DNA of 64,000 nucleotides from Diacronema lutheri (lineage: Eukaryota; Haptophyta; Pavlovophyceae; Pavlovales; Pavlovaceae). Both the position numbers and the translations under genes were made by a program. The first letter of the stretch is position 1. Every line of letters begins with the position of its first letter. The stretch is taken from positions 248,001 to 312,000 of the forward strand of contig JAGTXO010000035.1 of assembly GCA_019448385.1 (NCBI GenBank). The letters are read 5' to 3'. Positions 29,715-41,357 of this stretch are shown here, in pieces. The notes beneath the pieces were generated by a model. That model was not told where the DNA came from. It made no database searches and worked only from the letters and a program-made list of their open reading frames with translations.

Positions 29715-32435
29715 TCACTTGGCCGGCTTCGCCGCCATGTCATCCTCGTCGTAGATGAGCATCCACTTGCCATCGACCAGCCTCTTCCCGATTGGCTGAC
29801 GCTCGGCGAATGGCGACGCGCCGGGCGGCGAGAGCGGCAGCACCCGCGCGGGCGCGGCGGCGAGCGCGGGCGGGAGCAGCTCAGCGGCCGCGTTGCACGC
29901 CGGCTCGTTGCCGAAGCGCTTGGCCGCGGCCGCGCCGTCGAAGCGAACCTCCATACGAGCAAAGTCACCATCGGCAAGGAGCTCCCAGTGCGGCTGCGGC
30001 ACGGCGTCGTCGGCTTTGGAGAAGTCGTAGACGTCAGCCCAGTTGCTCATTGCCGGGTCGAGCTTCGCCTTTGCAAAGTGCGCGGGCTGCCCTGGGTATG
30101 AGAGGTTGTACCGCGCAAAGCGCACGCGCGTTGACGTTTCGACAATCGGGCCGAGCGTGTGCACAAACAGATCGCAGTCGGCGCACGCGCGCGTGCGCAG
30201 CTGCCGGCACGGCGCGGAGAGCGCGCAGCGCACGCTGTCGCGCAAGAAGACCGAGCCGCCGACCGGCCCGAAGAGGAAGACGCAGTCGACACAACGGTCG
30301 ATCGTCACCTGCGACGAGGTGTCGAGGAGCAGCACGGTGCACCCCGTCAGATCCTCGAGCTCGACCGTCGCGCCGTTGAGCTCGCCCGCGTACCGCACGA
30401 GCTGCGTGCCCGTCGCGCCCTTGAGGCTCGTGCGCGTCTCCTCCACGCGAGGCAGAGCGCGCGGCGGCAGGATCGTCGGCGGCGCGAGCGCGGGCGCGGC
30501 GGGCGCGGCGGGCGCGGCGGGCGCGGCGGGCGCGGCGGGCGCGGCGGGCGGCGGCGGTGTCGCTGACGTTGCGGGCGGCGACGCGGCGGGCGGCAAGGAG
30601 GCGGCGGGCGTTGGTGCCTTGGTCGGCCGCTTGGCGGCGGGCGGCGCGGCGGGCGGGCGTCGGAAGCTGCCGCTGCCACCGCTGCCGCTGCTGCCCGCAC
30701 TGCCGCCCGCAGCACCTACAGAGCTCGGCAGCGCGCTAGACGCCGCCTCCGAGCCCGCCGCGCCGTGCGAGGGCACGGCGCGCGCGGCGGACGCGCGCGA
30801 CGCGCGCAGCCGCTGCACCGCGCCGACGATCCGGTCGATCGCACATTCGAGCTTGGCCGTCGTGACCGCTATGTTGATGCGCGCGCATCTGCCAGCGTGC
30901 GCGTCCGCGGCAAATTCGGCGCCGAGAGATGGGAGCACGCGCGCGTCAGCGACCCACCAGCGCGCGAGCTGGTCGGCGGTGAGGCCAAGCCCGGAGCAGT
31001 CGAGCCAGACGAGGTAGCCCGCGTCCGGAGCGACAGGCACGATCTCGGGCGCGCGCGCGCGGAGCGCGCGCACGAGGCGCGTGATGTTGCGCCCGAGGTG
31101 GCGGAGAAGGGCGGCGAGCCATGGCCCGCAGCGCGAGTAGGAGGCGAGGAGCGCGGTGGTCTGGAAGACGCCGCCGTACGTTGCGTGCGCGTGCTCGCAC
31201 ACCTGCAGGTACGCCTCGCGCTCCGCCGGGCCGGGCGTGACGACGAAGCCGGCGCCCATGCCGCCGAGATTAAATGCCTTTGACGGCGAGCAGATCGTAA
31301 CGATGCGCGCGCTCGGCTTGCCCACGCCAAGGCGCTCGGAGGCGACGCGCGCGCACGGCGTGAAGAAGGGCTCGGCGTCGGGCGCCGCGGGCGCCCTGCG
31401 CCCGGCCGACGGGCTTGGCGCGGGCGACGGTGCATCCGCCGCAGAGCTTGACGCACCGGCGGTGCGCGCGCGCATCGCGCTCGCGCGGTACGCACGCGCG
31501 GGCGACAGGTCGCCGGCTGCAGCGCCCGCCACGCCCACGGCCGCGGCCGCGGCAGCACGCGTTCCGCTGTACGCCGGCGGCGCGCGCACGTCGCGCGGGA
31601 TCTGCCCGTGCGAGAAGGTCAGGTCTGCATGGATCTCGTCGGCGACGACCAGGACGCCGCACTCGGCGCACGTCGCGACGATCGCGTCGAGCTCGGCGGG
31701 CGACCAGACGCGCCCGCCCGGGTTGTGCGGGTTGCACAGGAGCATCATCGTCACGCGCTCCGGCGCGAGCTGCTCGCGCAGCGCGGCCACGTCGAGCGCA
31801 AACCGGCCGTTGGCCGGCGAGGTGGGCGGCAGCCGCAGCTCGATGAGCGCCCGGCCCTCGGCCGCGACGAGGTGGCGAAGCGGCGGGTAGAGCGGCGTGA
31901 GGACGAGGACCGAGTCGCCCGGCGCGGAGAAGGCGCGCACGCACGCCGCGCACGCGCCGACCGTCGAGTGCGCGAAGACAAGCGACTCTGGCGAGACGGC
32001 CCACTGCTGGTGGATGCGCAGCCAATCAAGGACTGCCGCCCACATCTCGGGAGGCTGGAGCGTGTAGCCGTAGAGCGGGTGGCGCGCACGGTCGACGAGC
32101 GCGCGGACGAGCGCGGGCGCGCACGGCAGGTCCATGTCCGCCACCCACATTGGCACGCACCGGTCGGCGCCCGGCCCGTATTTGATGTTGAGCAGGCCGG
32201 CGCATGACTTGACCGCGTGCGTGTCCGAGCGGTCGATCTCGTGCTCGAGGTCAAAGATGAGCGCATCGACGAGCGGGCTGGCCGAGCGGGTCGAGAGCGC
32301 GAGGCGCAGCGCGCGCCACAGCCGCCGCACGCGCGGCGACGCGCACGCGATCACGACCGCGGTGGCGGCTGCGGCGGCTGCGGCGGCGCCGACGCCTCGC
32401 GGCACGAGCGGAACGCCTCGAGGCTGGCGATGCAT
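29715..32435 (-). CDS. PLP-dependent C-S lyase (PatB/MalY type) fused to a C-terminal RP2/TBCC domain
   Basis: Single exon, 906 aa from the ATG at 32435. The N-terminal half is a fold-type I PLP enzyme: CVPMWVADMDLPCAPALVRA, PLYGYTLQPPEMWAAVLDWL, MMLLCNPHNPGGRVW, VVADEIHADL and the PLP-Lys motif CSPSKAFNLGGMGAGF (about residue 383). A low-complexity insert of about 90 residues precedes the Lys motif. After an Ala/Pro linker with an AAP repeat, residues about 670-800 form a TBCC/C-CAP beta helix close to RP2: LVRYAGELNGATVELEDLTG, VTIDRCVDCVFLFGPVGGSV, CRQLRTRACADCDLFV (the first Arg aligns with the RP2 Arg finger) and NWADVYDFS. The lyase would cleave cystathionine or cysteine conjugates. RP2 is an ARL3 GAP. 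No stop or Met occurs in the linker. The start overlaps the CHCH gene by 85 bp. Confidence 0.82.
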   Translation of the reverse strand: MHRQPRGVPLVPRGVGAAAAAAAATAVVIACASPRVRRLWRALRLALSTRSASPLVDALIFDLEHEIDRSDTHAVKSCAGLLNIKYGPGADRCVPMWVADMDLPCAPALVRALVDRARHPLYGYTLQPPEMWAAVLDWLRIHQQWAVSPESLVFAHSTVGACAACVRAFSAPGDSVLVLTPLYPPLRHLVAAEGRALIELRLPPTSPANGRFALDVAALREQLAPERVTMMLLCNPHNPGGRVWSPAELDAIVATCAECGVLVVADEIHADLTFSHGQIPRDVRAPPAYSGTRAAAAAAVGVAGAAAGDLSPARAYRASAMRARTAGASSSAADAPSPAPSPSAGRRAPAAPDAEPFFTPCARVASERLGVGKPSARIVTICSPSKAFNLGGMGAGFVVTPGPAEREAYLQVCEHAHATYGGVFQTTALLASYSRCGPWLAALLRHLGRNITRLVRALRARAPEIVPVAPDAGYLVWLDCSGLGLTADQLARWWVADARVLPSLGAEFAADAHAGRCARINIAVTTAKLECAIDRIVGAVQRLRASRASAARAVPSHGAAGSEAASSALPSSVGAAGGSAGSSGSGGSGSFRRPPAAPPAAKRPTKAPTPAASLPPAASPPATSATPPPPAAPAAPAAPAAPAAPAAPALAPPTILPPRALPRVEETRTSLKGATGTQLVRYAGELNGATVELEDLTGCTVLLLDTSSQVTIDRCVDCVFLFGPVGGSVFLRDSVRCALSAPCRQLRTRACADCDLFVHTLGPIVETSTRVRFARYNLSYPGQPAHFAKAKLDPAMSNWADVYDFSKADDAVPQPHWELLADGDFARMEVRFDGAAAAKRFGNEPACNAAAELLPPALAAAPARVLPLSPPGASPFAERQPIGKRLVDGKWMLIYDEDDMAAKPAK
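30490..30555 (-). repeat. 9-bp minisatellite in the linker of the lyase-RP2 fusion
   Basis: About seven copies of GGCGCGGCG encode Ala-Ala-Pro repeats between the two domains. Confidence 0.75.
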
Positions 32436-32593
32436 AGCCGCGCCTGACCCGAGTTGGCGGCGAGGCACGCCTCCCACTGCACGTACTCGTGCGCGCACTG
32501 GCTCTCGTGCGTGGCACCCGGCGGCGGCTCGGCGCGCACCTGGCAGCCCTCGCAGACCGGCACTCGCGTCTCGCCGTGCAGCCCCGAGGACAT
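32351..32593 (-). CDS. Small twin-CX9C (CHCH) protein
   Basis: Single exon, 80 aa. QCAHEYVQWEACLAANSGQA gives the first Cys-X9-Cys, and RLCIASLEAFRSCREA gives the second, separated by ten residues. This is the coiled-coil-helix-coiled-coil-helix signature of Mia40 substrates in the mitochondrial intermembrane space, such as Cox assembly factors. Two further Cys (VCEGC) sit near the N-terminus. The ATG at 32593 is head-to-head with the TFIIIC gene. The last 85 bp, including part of the second CX9C, overlap in another frame the predicted start of the lyase-RP2 gene. Either the genes truly overlap or the lyase starts differently. The specific family member cannot be named. Confidence 0.75.
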   Translation of the reverse strand: MSSGLHGETRVPVCEGCQVRAEPPPGATHESQCAHEYVQWEACLAANSGQARLCIASLEAFRSCREASAPPQPPQPPPRS

Positions 32594-32715
32594 GCACGAG
32601 AGACTCCGAAACAAAATGCGCCGCAAAACTGTCCGGGGTCGGGAATGTGGAGATCGGCCCGATCTCCCCCTGTCGGAAGGGCCGATCTCCGACCGGCGGC
32701 TGGCTGGCGGTGGGA
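32594..32715. promoter_or_regulatory. Divergent promoter, CHCH protein / TFIIIC subunit
   Basis: 122 bp between opposed ATGs. It contains nested inverted copies of a GGAGATCGG.CCGATCTCC element (around 32649-32667), then GGAAGGGCCGATCTCC at 32684-32699. The AAGGGCCGAT core matches strings at the PGDH (554) and 22704 gene starts. Confidence 0.5.
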
Positions 32716-35700
32716 ATGAGCGTCGAGCACGCGCGCGGCGCGTGCCTCGACGAGATCGGGCTGTCGGGCGAGGCGGGGTGCACGGCGGCTGAGTTGTGGG
32801 CGCACGTGCAGCGCCGCGAACCCGCATCGCCGGCGCTCCCGCCTGAGACGTGCGCCGGCCTCTGGCGATTTTTGCGCCGCTGCCCGCTCGTGAGCGTGCG
32901 CGCGCCGCCGGGCGCGCGGCAGCCGTCGCGTGCGGAATGGGCGCGCTGGGAGCTCGACGAGCTCGAACCGACGCATCGCTCCCCGCCCGCCTTCCTTGTC
33001 GGCGAGCGCGCGCTCATCCGCCGCTCACTCGGCGTGCCGCCACTCGAGCTGCTCGGCGGCGGCCATGACTGGCAAATGATCGTCGCGATCGGCGCACGCC
33101 GCAACACCGGCCTGCTGCAGATGCACGCGCACACGGCGGCGGGGATCAAGAGGGATCAGGTGTACCTGCCCATCCAGCGCCTCATCCACCTCGGCCTCGT
33201 CTGCGCGACGCAGGTCAACGTGGCTACCGACTCGGGGCCGCGCGCAGGGCGCGCGCCGCGCGCCCACCGCGCGGCCAAGGGCAAGCGGCGCAGGCGAGAA
33301 GAGGAGGAGGGGGAGGAGGAGGAAAGGGGGGAGGAGGAGGATGGGGAGGAGGAGGAGGCTGAGCGCGCCGTCGGCCCTGCGCGCGCCGTTGGCAGCGGCA
33401 ACGCGCCAGCAGCGGGCGACGCGGCGCGTGCGCCGCAGGCGGGCGTGGGCGTGGGCGTCTCGGCCGGCGTGCGGCACACGCAGACCAACGAGCTGCGCCT
33501 CCGTCGCTTCGCGCGGCTATCCGCGCCGCAGCACCTGCCGAGCAGCGCGCAGCTCGTCGCGCGGCTTCTCGCGATGGCCCGTTTTGCCCTCCGCTGCCCA
33601 CTTGGAGCCGTGCCCGAGCAGACGGTGCGCGACGCGCTGGGACTGAAAGGCAAGCCGGGCCTTGAGCGGTGGAAGCGCGTGCTCGACACGGCGGTGCAGA
33701 CCGGCTCGATCTGTCGCACGTCCATCATATTTGGCGCAATGGCGGACAACGATGCGGACGTGCGCGCCGGTGCGGCCGACGGCGGGGCGCCGGTCGGCGG
33801 TGGCGGGTGTGCTAAAGGCGGGAAGAGGAAGAGTAAGGAGGTGCCCGTCCAATGCCTCGAGTGGCGAGGCGCCGACGCGCCGCCGGTCGACGCCGACGGC
33901 GGAGCGGCGAATGGCTGCGCGGATGGCGCGCGGGGGCAGAGACCACGGCCGCTGCAGCCGCTGCTTGGCAACGTGGACGGCGGCGACGACGGCGGCGACG
34001 AGGGGTGGCGCGTGGCTGCGCTCCGCCCGCTGCGCCCCGAGCAGTACGGGCACGGCCTGCCGTTCAATATGGCGCCGCGCGCCACGGCGCTCGCGCTGAT
34101 TGTCGCCGCCGGGCCGTCGGGTCTCCCGACGACGGCGCTGCGGGACCGGCTCGGCGTCGACCACAAGCGTGCGCGCGCAATGCAGCGGGAGCTCGCGAGC
34201 GTCGGGTGAGGCGCGGCGCGCCGCGCGCGCATTTCGGCGTTTCATCCACGCTTCCGCCTACCCCTTCTCGTCCGTCCACCTCTGAAGCCTCCCGCCCCGC
34301 CGCCGTGCGCGCTCCGCGCGCCGCGCCGGCGCACGCCGCTCACGCGCGCTGCGCCGCGCCCCGCCGCGTGCGCGCCGCAACAGCCACGTGACGGTCACGC
34401 GCGACATGCTGCGCCGCACCGACGAGTTCATCTCGGTCGCGACGGACGCCGGCCGCGCCGCCGACTATGCGCCCGCGTCGGCCGGCGCGCCGTGGCGGCG
34501 CAACAGGTGCATTAGTCACACGGTTGCACCGTCGGGCTTTGACACCGCTCGCGCGGGCGCACAGATGGCGGCGACGTCCAAGGCGAGCGGCAAGGAGGCC
34601 GACACGCTCCGCCGCAACCGGCGCATGGCGACAATCTGCCAAATCGTCAACTCAGAAACGGTCGTGCCGTACGACGTGGCGTACAAGGCGCTCGTCGGCA
34701 TGGAGGCGCGTGCGGGCGTGTGCGGCAAGATGGACAATCGATCGATGCGCTCGCTCGTTGAGGAGCTGCAGCGCGAGGGAAGGCTGGAGGTGCACCCGCT
34801 CGTGCGCGGCGGCGGCGGCGGCGACGATGGCGGCGACGGCGATGCAGACTGCGATGCAGACGGCGAGGATGGAGACGGCGGCGAGGGCGAGGGCGGTGCG
34901 GGCAAGGGCACGGGGAAGGGCGAGACGAAGGGCAGGGGAGCCAAGCCGTGCGAGGTGCTCACCGTCATCCATGTGGACGAGGCGTGCGACACGTGGCAGC
35001 GTCTCCGCAACGACCTGCGCGGCAAACGGTTACGCTCCACCATGTCCGTCCTCACGCGTGCCGTGTATCAGCGGCTCGCGCGAGGTGCCGTTGAGAGTGA
35101 AGGTGCGATTGGCGGCGCGTTGAGCGGCGTGCAGCCGACGGCGCCGTCTGACTCGGTGGCGGTCGAGCGGCGCCTCGTCGCCGTGCCGCGTGTGGCGACG
35201 GCCGACGCAGTCAGCGCGCACCTGCTCGGCGTTGCGACAGCAGCGGTGATCACGACCGCGTGCGCGGCGCAGGACATGTGCGTGGGCACGACCGTGAGCG
35301 TGCGCGCGTGCGACGAGCGCGCCGCGCCGGGCGTGCCGGTGCTCGCAACGCCCGTCGGCAGCGGCGGCGTCGCGTTCGCCTACCCGATGGACGCACCGCC
35401 ACCCGCGCTGCCCGCCATCGCCACGCGGCGCGTGGCCGCTCGGGCCCCGCATACGGTGGATCGCGGCGGTGGCGGCTCGCAGCTCAGCTGGCGTCTTGGG
35501 ATGGCGTCGGGTAGGCTGGCGCGCGCTCAGCGGCTGCACCGCATGCTCGTGCACGCGCGCCTCGCCGCGCAGCGCCTCGCCGCGCCGCTGGTTGGCGCGA
35601 GCGGTGGCGCGGCACCTGTGTCCTCCGAGCTCGAGGTGATCAGCCTCTCCGTTGCGCTGCTTGGTGCGCCGCTCGGCGCAGTCCTTGCAGTCGTCGGCGC

Positions 35701-36546
35701 ACCCGAGACGCTCGACGTCTCACACCCGCGTGAGGTGCTCGCCGCATGCCCAGATGCCGCGCTCGCAGTGCGCCGTGCGTCGGACGCGGCGTCGGCGGGA
35801 GGCGCGAGCAGCAGCGTCGGCGACGAGAGAAGCGCCGTGCTGTCGGCGCTGCTGCGCGCAGAGCTGCTCGGCGAGCGCGATTCGCCCCTGCTGCGCGACC
35901 ACGCCGAGCCCGTCCAACGCACGATCCTGCGCGACCGGCAGGTACAATCGCGCATCAGGTCTCTTCTCGTTGCGCTCAACACCCTCGGCCTCGTCGGCGA
36001 GCTCAGCTACACGGCGCCCCGCGCGCGCGAGCGCGGTGCCGACGGGCGAGCTGGTGGTGCGCGCGAGAGCGGCGGCGGCGGCGGCGACGACGCGCACGCG
36101 GCCGATGGCAGCGCGCCAGAGGCGCTCGTGAGCGTGGCGGTGCGCGTGAGGCTGCCGACAATGGTGCGACGGGACGCGGCCTGTGCTGCGGGTGGGCTGC
36201 CGGGTGCTGCGCTTGCCGCCCCGTTGCACATTTCGCTGCGTGGCCCATGGCTGCTCCTCGACAGCGTCGACGCCGCCGATCGCTACTGGGCGGAGGCGCG
36301 CGCAGTCGCCAGGCGCGCGGCGGACGCTGCGGTGCTGGCCGACAAAGAATGGCGCAAGCGCGATTGCGTGCACCGCCCCAAGGGCGGCAGGCGTGGCGCG
36401 CCCTCCCGCTACGTCGGCGGCAAGCCCGACATGCCGACGTCCAGCCTCCGCCTGGACACCGATTTCGATGCGCTCGCACCGCACGCCGAGCAGCCGGACG
36501 GCGACGGTGGATGCGACGGCGACAACGGCGGTGGCGACGGCGGTGG

Positions 36547-36578
<32 letters not shown>

Positions 36579-39500
36579 ATGGCGATGGCGATGGCGATGC
36601 GCTCGGCAGCGACGCGCGCGCGCGCCGAGCGCGCGCCGAGCGCGCCGCCGCAGAGCTGCTCTCGCCGTACCGCTGGGCCGAAACCGCGCGTCTGCCATCG
36701 CAGACGCACGACCACCTCCGCGAGCAAGCGCCTCGCGTGCCGCCGCCGACGGCGCATGGCGTCGCGGAGCTCGCGCGCTCGCTCGGAGTGCACGCGACGC
36801 AGCTCGCCGTCTTTTACGAGATGCGCAGAAAGGACGAGCTGCGAGCCGCTCGGGCGGAGAGCCAGGCCCAGGGCGGCGTTGGTGGCGACAGGCGCGCGCG
36901 CGCTGCACGAAAACGCGCGAGGGCTTTGGCGACGCTAGCCGGCGACGCAGCGGCCGCGACCGACGACGCTGATGAGCACGGCGGATACGAGGGGTACGAG
37001 GCGCGCGCGCGCAGGCCGCGCGTCGCAGCCGGAGGCGGCAGATTCACTGCGCCGCCGCACGTGCCGTACCGCGCGGCCGGGCACGCGGCCGGCGACGCGG
37101 GCGATGCGCGCGGGCGCAAGCGTGCGCGAGAGCGCGGCGAGGAGGAGGTGGAGGTGGAATGGGCGGAGGTGGTGCAGGGCGACGTGGCGAGCATGGCGCA
37201 GCCGAAGCGGCGCGAGGGCAAGTGGAACGACGCGCAGTATGACGCACTCTTCGAGCTCGTCGCGCACGCGCTGCGCGACGCGCTGCACGGTGAGGGCGTG
37301 GCTGCGGGTGCTGTGCGCGCGGCGAGGATGGCAGCGGAGGCGGCCAGCGCTGGGGGCGCGGCGAGGATGGCAGCGGAGGCGGCCAGCGCTGGGGGCGCGG
37401 CGAGGATGGCAGCGGAGGCGGCCAGCGCTGGGGGCGCGGCGAGGATGGCAGCGGAGGCGGCCAGCGCTGGGGGCGCACAAGGTGCGCATGGCGCACAAGG
37501 TGCGCATGGCGCAGAAGGCGCGCATGGCGCAGATGGTGCGCATGGCGCAGAAGGCGCGCATGGCGCAGAAGGCGCGCATGGCGCAGAAGGCGCGCATGGC
37601 GCAGAAGGCGCGCATGGCGCAGAAGGTGCGCATGGCGCAGAAGGCGCGCATGGCGCAGAAGGCGCGCATGGCGCAGATGGTGCGCATGGCGCGGACGGCG
37701 GTGACCAGGCCGACAATGCGGACGGCGCCAGGTGCGATGGCGGCACAGGTGCAGCTGCGCCGGGCTCAGCGCAGCGCCCGCTGGCCGCCGCCGCGCGCGC
37801 CGCCACCGCCGCGCTCTTCCTCAAGCCGTCAGCGCCGTTCCACGACCTGATCGCGTGCTCGACGCTCACGGCTGCGCCCGGCGGAACGTTTTCTGAAGGC
37901 CTGCGCGCGCAAGCCTTCACCCGGTTGCACCGATCTCTGTTCATGTCCCTCGTGCAGCCGCTCAAGCAGCAATTACGAGCGGTGCTGCTGCGAACCATTT
38001 CCGCGCATGCGGGCGCCGCGGCCGCGCAGGTCGCCGGCGACGCGCGCGCGGACGGAGCGGACGGTGGTGCGTCGAGCGCGGCGAACGGAGCCGGTGGGGC
38101 GAGCGCGGCGGGCGCAGCGGCCGCGCGCGCGGAGGCTGCGCGGCTCAAGGCACTGGCCGTCGACATCCTTGCCTACATGCGCGTCGACGCGGAGACGGGC
38201 GAGCCGCTCGCGCCGCGCAAGAGCCCGGGCGCCGCCAGCTTTGGCCGTCAGCCCCTGGAGGCAGCCGTGCGCACGCGTGCCCTCATCATCTTCCTCGCGC
38301 CCGCCGCGGGCTACGGTCGCGAGCACGCGCAACGCCTTGCAATGCAGCCGTGGTTTGACGTCGAGAGTGCGCGCACCGCGCCGCGCGCGGCTCTCGCTGC
38401 GAGCGCAATGCGTGGCTGCGCGCACCCGCACCGAGCTCCGCCCGGTGCCCCTGCCCCTTTCTTGCTGGCTGCGAGCGCAATGCGTGGCTGCGCGCACCCG
38501 CACCGAGCTCCGCCCGGTGCCCCTGCCCCTTTCTTGCTGGCTGCGAGCGCAATGCGTGGCTGCGCGCACCCGCACCGAGCTCCGCCCGGTGCCCCTGCCC
38601 CTTTCTTGCTAGCTGCGAGCGCAATGCGTGGCTGCGCGCAAACGCACCGAGCTCCGCCCAGTGCCCCTGCCCCTTTCTTGCTGGCTGCTCACGCGTGCGT
38701 GCCGCCCTCCGTGCTTTGCCCCCCGCCCCCCCCCCCCCTCTCCCACCTCCTCCCATGCCGCCCTTCCGTGCTCGCCACGCGCGCGCGCGTCAGCCACATT
38801 TGAAAAGCTGTGCGCGTCAGGCACCCTCGTGAAGGTGCGCTCAAAGCGCGTCGTGCCCGCGCTTCCCTCGTCCGGCCCGCCGACCGAGACGGAGACCATC
38901 GTCGGCGTTGGCGGCTCGTCGACGGCCGAAGCGCACGATGACCGGCGCTTCGCGCTCTCATGCGCGTGGCACGCGCAGTTCCACCCGTTCACCGCGGACG
39001 CGCACCCGCGCGCTGTCTCGCGCCTCGCTGTGGAGTTTGGCGCGCGCGTCGCCGAGTGCGTGGGCGGCGCCAGAGCCGACGCGCATCCGTGCCCGCACGC
39101 GCGACTCGAGGCAATCGAGGGCGCGGCCGCGCCGACGTCGGCCAAACTTTCCGACAGCTGCGCCGAGCTCGTGCTCCACCCGACTGAGTTCACCACGTCC
39201 GCCGTCGCACACCTGATGGTCGCCCTCGCCACGCGGCGCTTGCGCATCTCGCCCGCCCTCCCCGCGCCCATGTCCTTTGCCCCACCGCGCGCACAGCGCG
39301 CGGCGGTGTGCGCGCCCGCCGCCGGCGCGGGCGACGACGTTGGCGGCGATGGTGGCGGCTGCTCCGTGGGCGACGAGTCATCCGCTGCGGCGCCCGGTGG
39401 TGCGCTCGCGACGCAGGCCGACCGCCGCGCGCGGCCGGCGCTGCCTGCCGGCTCGGCCGCGCCCATGGCAGTGCGCAGGCACCTTGTCGCAAACCAGGCC

Positions 39501-41357
39501 GCCACGCTCGGCACGCAGCCGCTCGAGCCGCAGTTGGCCGTCCCGCGCGGCGCCGAGCTCGAGCCCACCATGCCCTGCGCGGTGCGCACGGACACGTCCG
39601 CACGCGCAGCCGCCCCCTCGGCGCCGTCCGACACAGCAGCAGCGATGGCGCCGGTTGAGAATATGAGCGATGGGCCGATTCTGCTCTGCCGCACTGGCGG
39701 GTCGCGCGAGCACGACGCGCACGTGTCGGCCTTCGGAGCCTCCACGGCCGTCGCCGCCGCCGGCGTGCCCGCAGCACCACAGCCCACCGCTCAAACCTTG
39801 CGCACCCCGCGCGCCGCCGTGCCGCATGACGCAACCGCCGCCGGCATCAGCGCAGGCGGCGCGCAACAGATGGCGTGCGCGGCGCGCCCGCACGCGACTC
39901 TTGTCCGCAGCTCGGCGCCGCCGCCGCCGCCGCCGTCGGAGTCCGCGTGCGCGCAACCGCAGCCAGAGCAGCAGCGGCTCAGCAGCACGGTCGCACAACG
40001 CATAGGCGCGCACGTGCACTCCGTCCTCGCGGCGGGCGGTCTGCGCGGCATGCAGATCGATGCGCACTCACGATGGCCGCCTCTTGCGCGGGAGCATGCG
40101 AGCGCCACCGAGCTCGAAGCTGCAGTCCACGACGCGGTGCGGCGCGTCGTGGGAGCGCGCGGCGCGCCTGCCAGCGGCGCGCTCGGCATGGGCGACGCGG
40201 CGTGCGCTGCTGCGCCAACCGCCGACAAGGTTACCGAGCGAGGTGCGGACCAGCTCGGCCCTGCCGACGAGCCACGCATCGCCGAGCTCGCGCTGTGCAT
40301 TTTCGCCAGGCTGCGCGCGGCGCGCGAGTCTGGCGTGCGTGAGGTCGACCTCGCGCGTGAGCTGGTCGATGCGGCCACGGACTGCGAGCGGCGCGCGCGC
40401 AGCCGGCGCGACGTAGCGGCCGGCACGGGCGAAGACTCGCTCGGCGGAGCGCGCGCGCTGGGGGGCGACGTGCGCGCCGCTGGTGCGAATTGTGGGGCGG
40501 CGGACGCTGATGCGGTGCACGACGCGGCGTGCGCGCTCTCCGCGCTCAGCGATGGCGGCCTTCTTCTGGCGGTCGGCGTGCACGAGCACTGGTGCGCGCG
40601 CTGCGTTGCACCGACCTTAGCCCGCGCCCACGGCCCGCGCGCACAACGGCCCGTTGGCGACTGTTGGGTGCGGCTCGCAGCACGTGGCGCTCGCAGGCGG
40701 GAGCTGGCGCGCGTCTCGCTCGCCGTCGGTGCACTGCCCACTGCCCATGGAGCGAGGCGCGCCGCCTGTCTCGCCTCGCGCGTCGCCAAACGCCCAACCC
40801 GCCTGACCACGCACGCCGCGCGCGCGCGCGCCCTCCCGCTCACTGCCCCCGGCGCACTGCCGGAGTGCAGGCGCATCGTGGCGGTCGGGCACGGCTGTGG
40901 CGAGGCGCTGCGCGTGTGGTGCACGCCCGTATTGGCGCACGACGTGCCTGATGCGGCCACGAGCGCGCGCGCGCCGGCTGGCGTGGGCGGGCGTCTGCAC
41001 ATGGCGCTGCAGATCTGGCGCCTCTTCGACGGACGCCCACACTCCGCGCTGCTCGGCGCGTTGCGCGACGCGCTCGCGTGGCAAGTGCTCACGCGGCCAG
41101 GCGTGCCGGAGAAGGCGCTGCAGCAGCACTTCTCGCTCTTTGCGCCCGTGGAGCTGCGCGCGGCGCTGCTCGCGCTCGTCGCCGACGGCCAGGTCGAGCA
41201 GCTGCAGCTCCCACCGAGCGCGCTCGCCCTATCGCCGTTCGCACCCGCACCGGCAGACGCGCGCGTGGGCGGCAGCGATGGCAGTGCCGCGCCCAAGGCG
41301 CGCCGCGCGTACGTCGCGGCCGCACGCGCACAACTCCCCTTTCTTGGCATAGTCTGA
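32716..41357 (+). CDS. GTF3C1: TFIIIC largest subunit, B-block binding (GTF3C1/TFC3-like)
   Basis: Three exons, 32716..34205, 34384..38366, 38794..41357; 2678 aa; all phases agree. Exon 1 has the B-block winged helix: [20 protein letters not shown] then [20 protein letters not shown]. Exon 2 opens with [20 protein letters not shown] and [20 protein letters not shown], an extended winged helix seen in GTF3C1. The C-terminus has the diagnostic [40 protein letters not shown] and [18 protein letters not shown] binds tRNA-gene B boxes and recruits TFIIIB for RNA polymerase III. It is larger than human GTF3C1 (about 2100 aa) because of Asp/Gly, Glu and Ala/His/Gly low-complexity inserts. Family identity is firm; the exact ends of disordered inserts are not. 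Confidence 0.9.
37318..37476 (+). repeat. Four 39-bp coding tandem repeats (13 aa) in the TFIIIC gene
   Basis: Four near-identical units encode [13 protein letters not shown]. The near-perfect nucleotide identity indicates recent expansion. It lies directly before the 18-bp array. Confidence 0.88.
37477..37700 (+). repeat. About twelve 18-bp coding tandem repeats (6 aa) in the TFIIIC gene
   Basis: Units encode GAHGA followed by Glu, Asp or Gln. Differences among units are nearly all in the sixth codon. The array gives a His-spaced acidic low-complexity segment of about 75 residues. Confidence 0.88.
38401..38688 (+). repeat. Four 72-bp tandem repeats inside TFIIIC intron 2
   Basis: Units start at 38401, 38473, 38545 and 38617 (GAGCGCAATGCGTGGCTGCG); copy 4 differs at a few bases. 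The array begins 34 bp after the donor at 38367 and fills two thirds of the 427-bp intron. A C13 run follows at 38726-38738. Confidence 0.9.
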
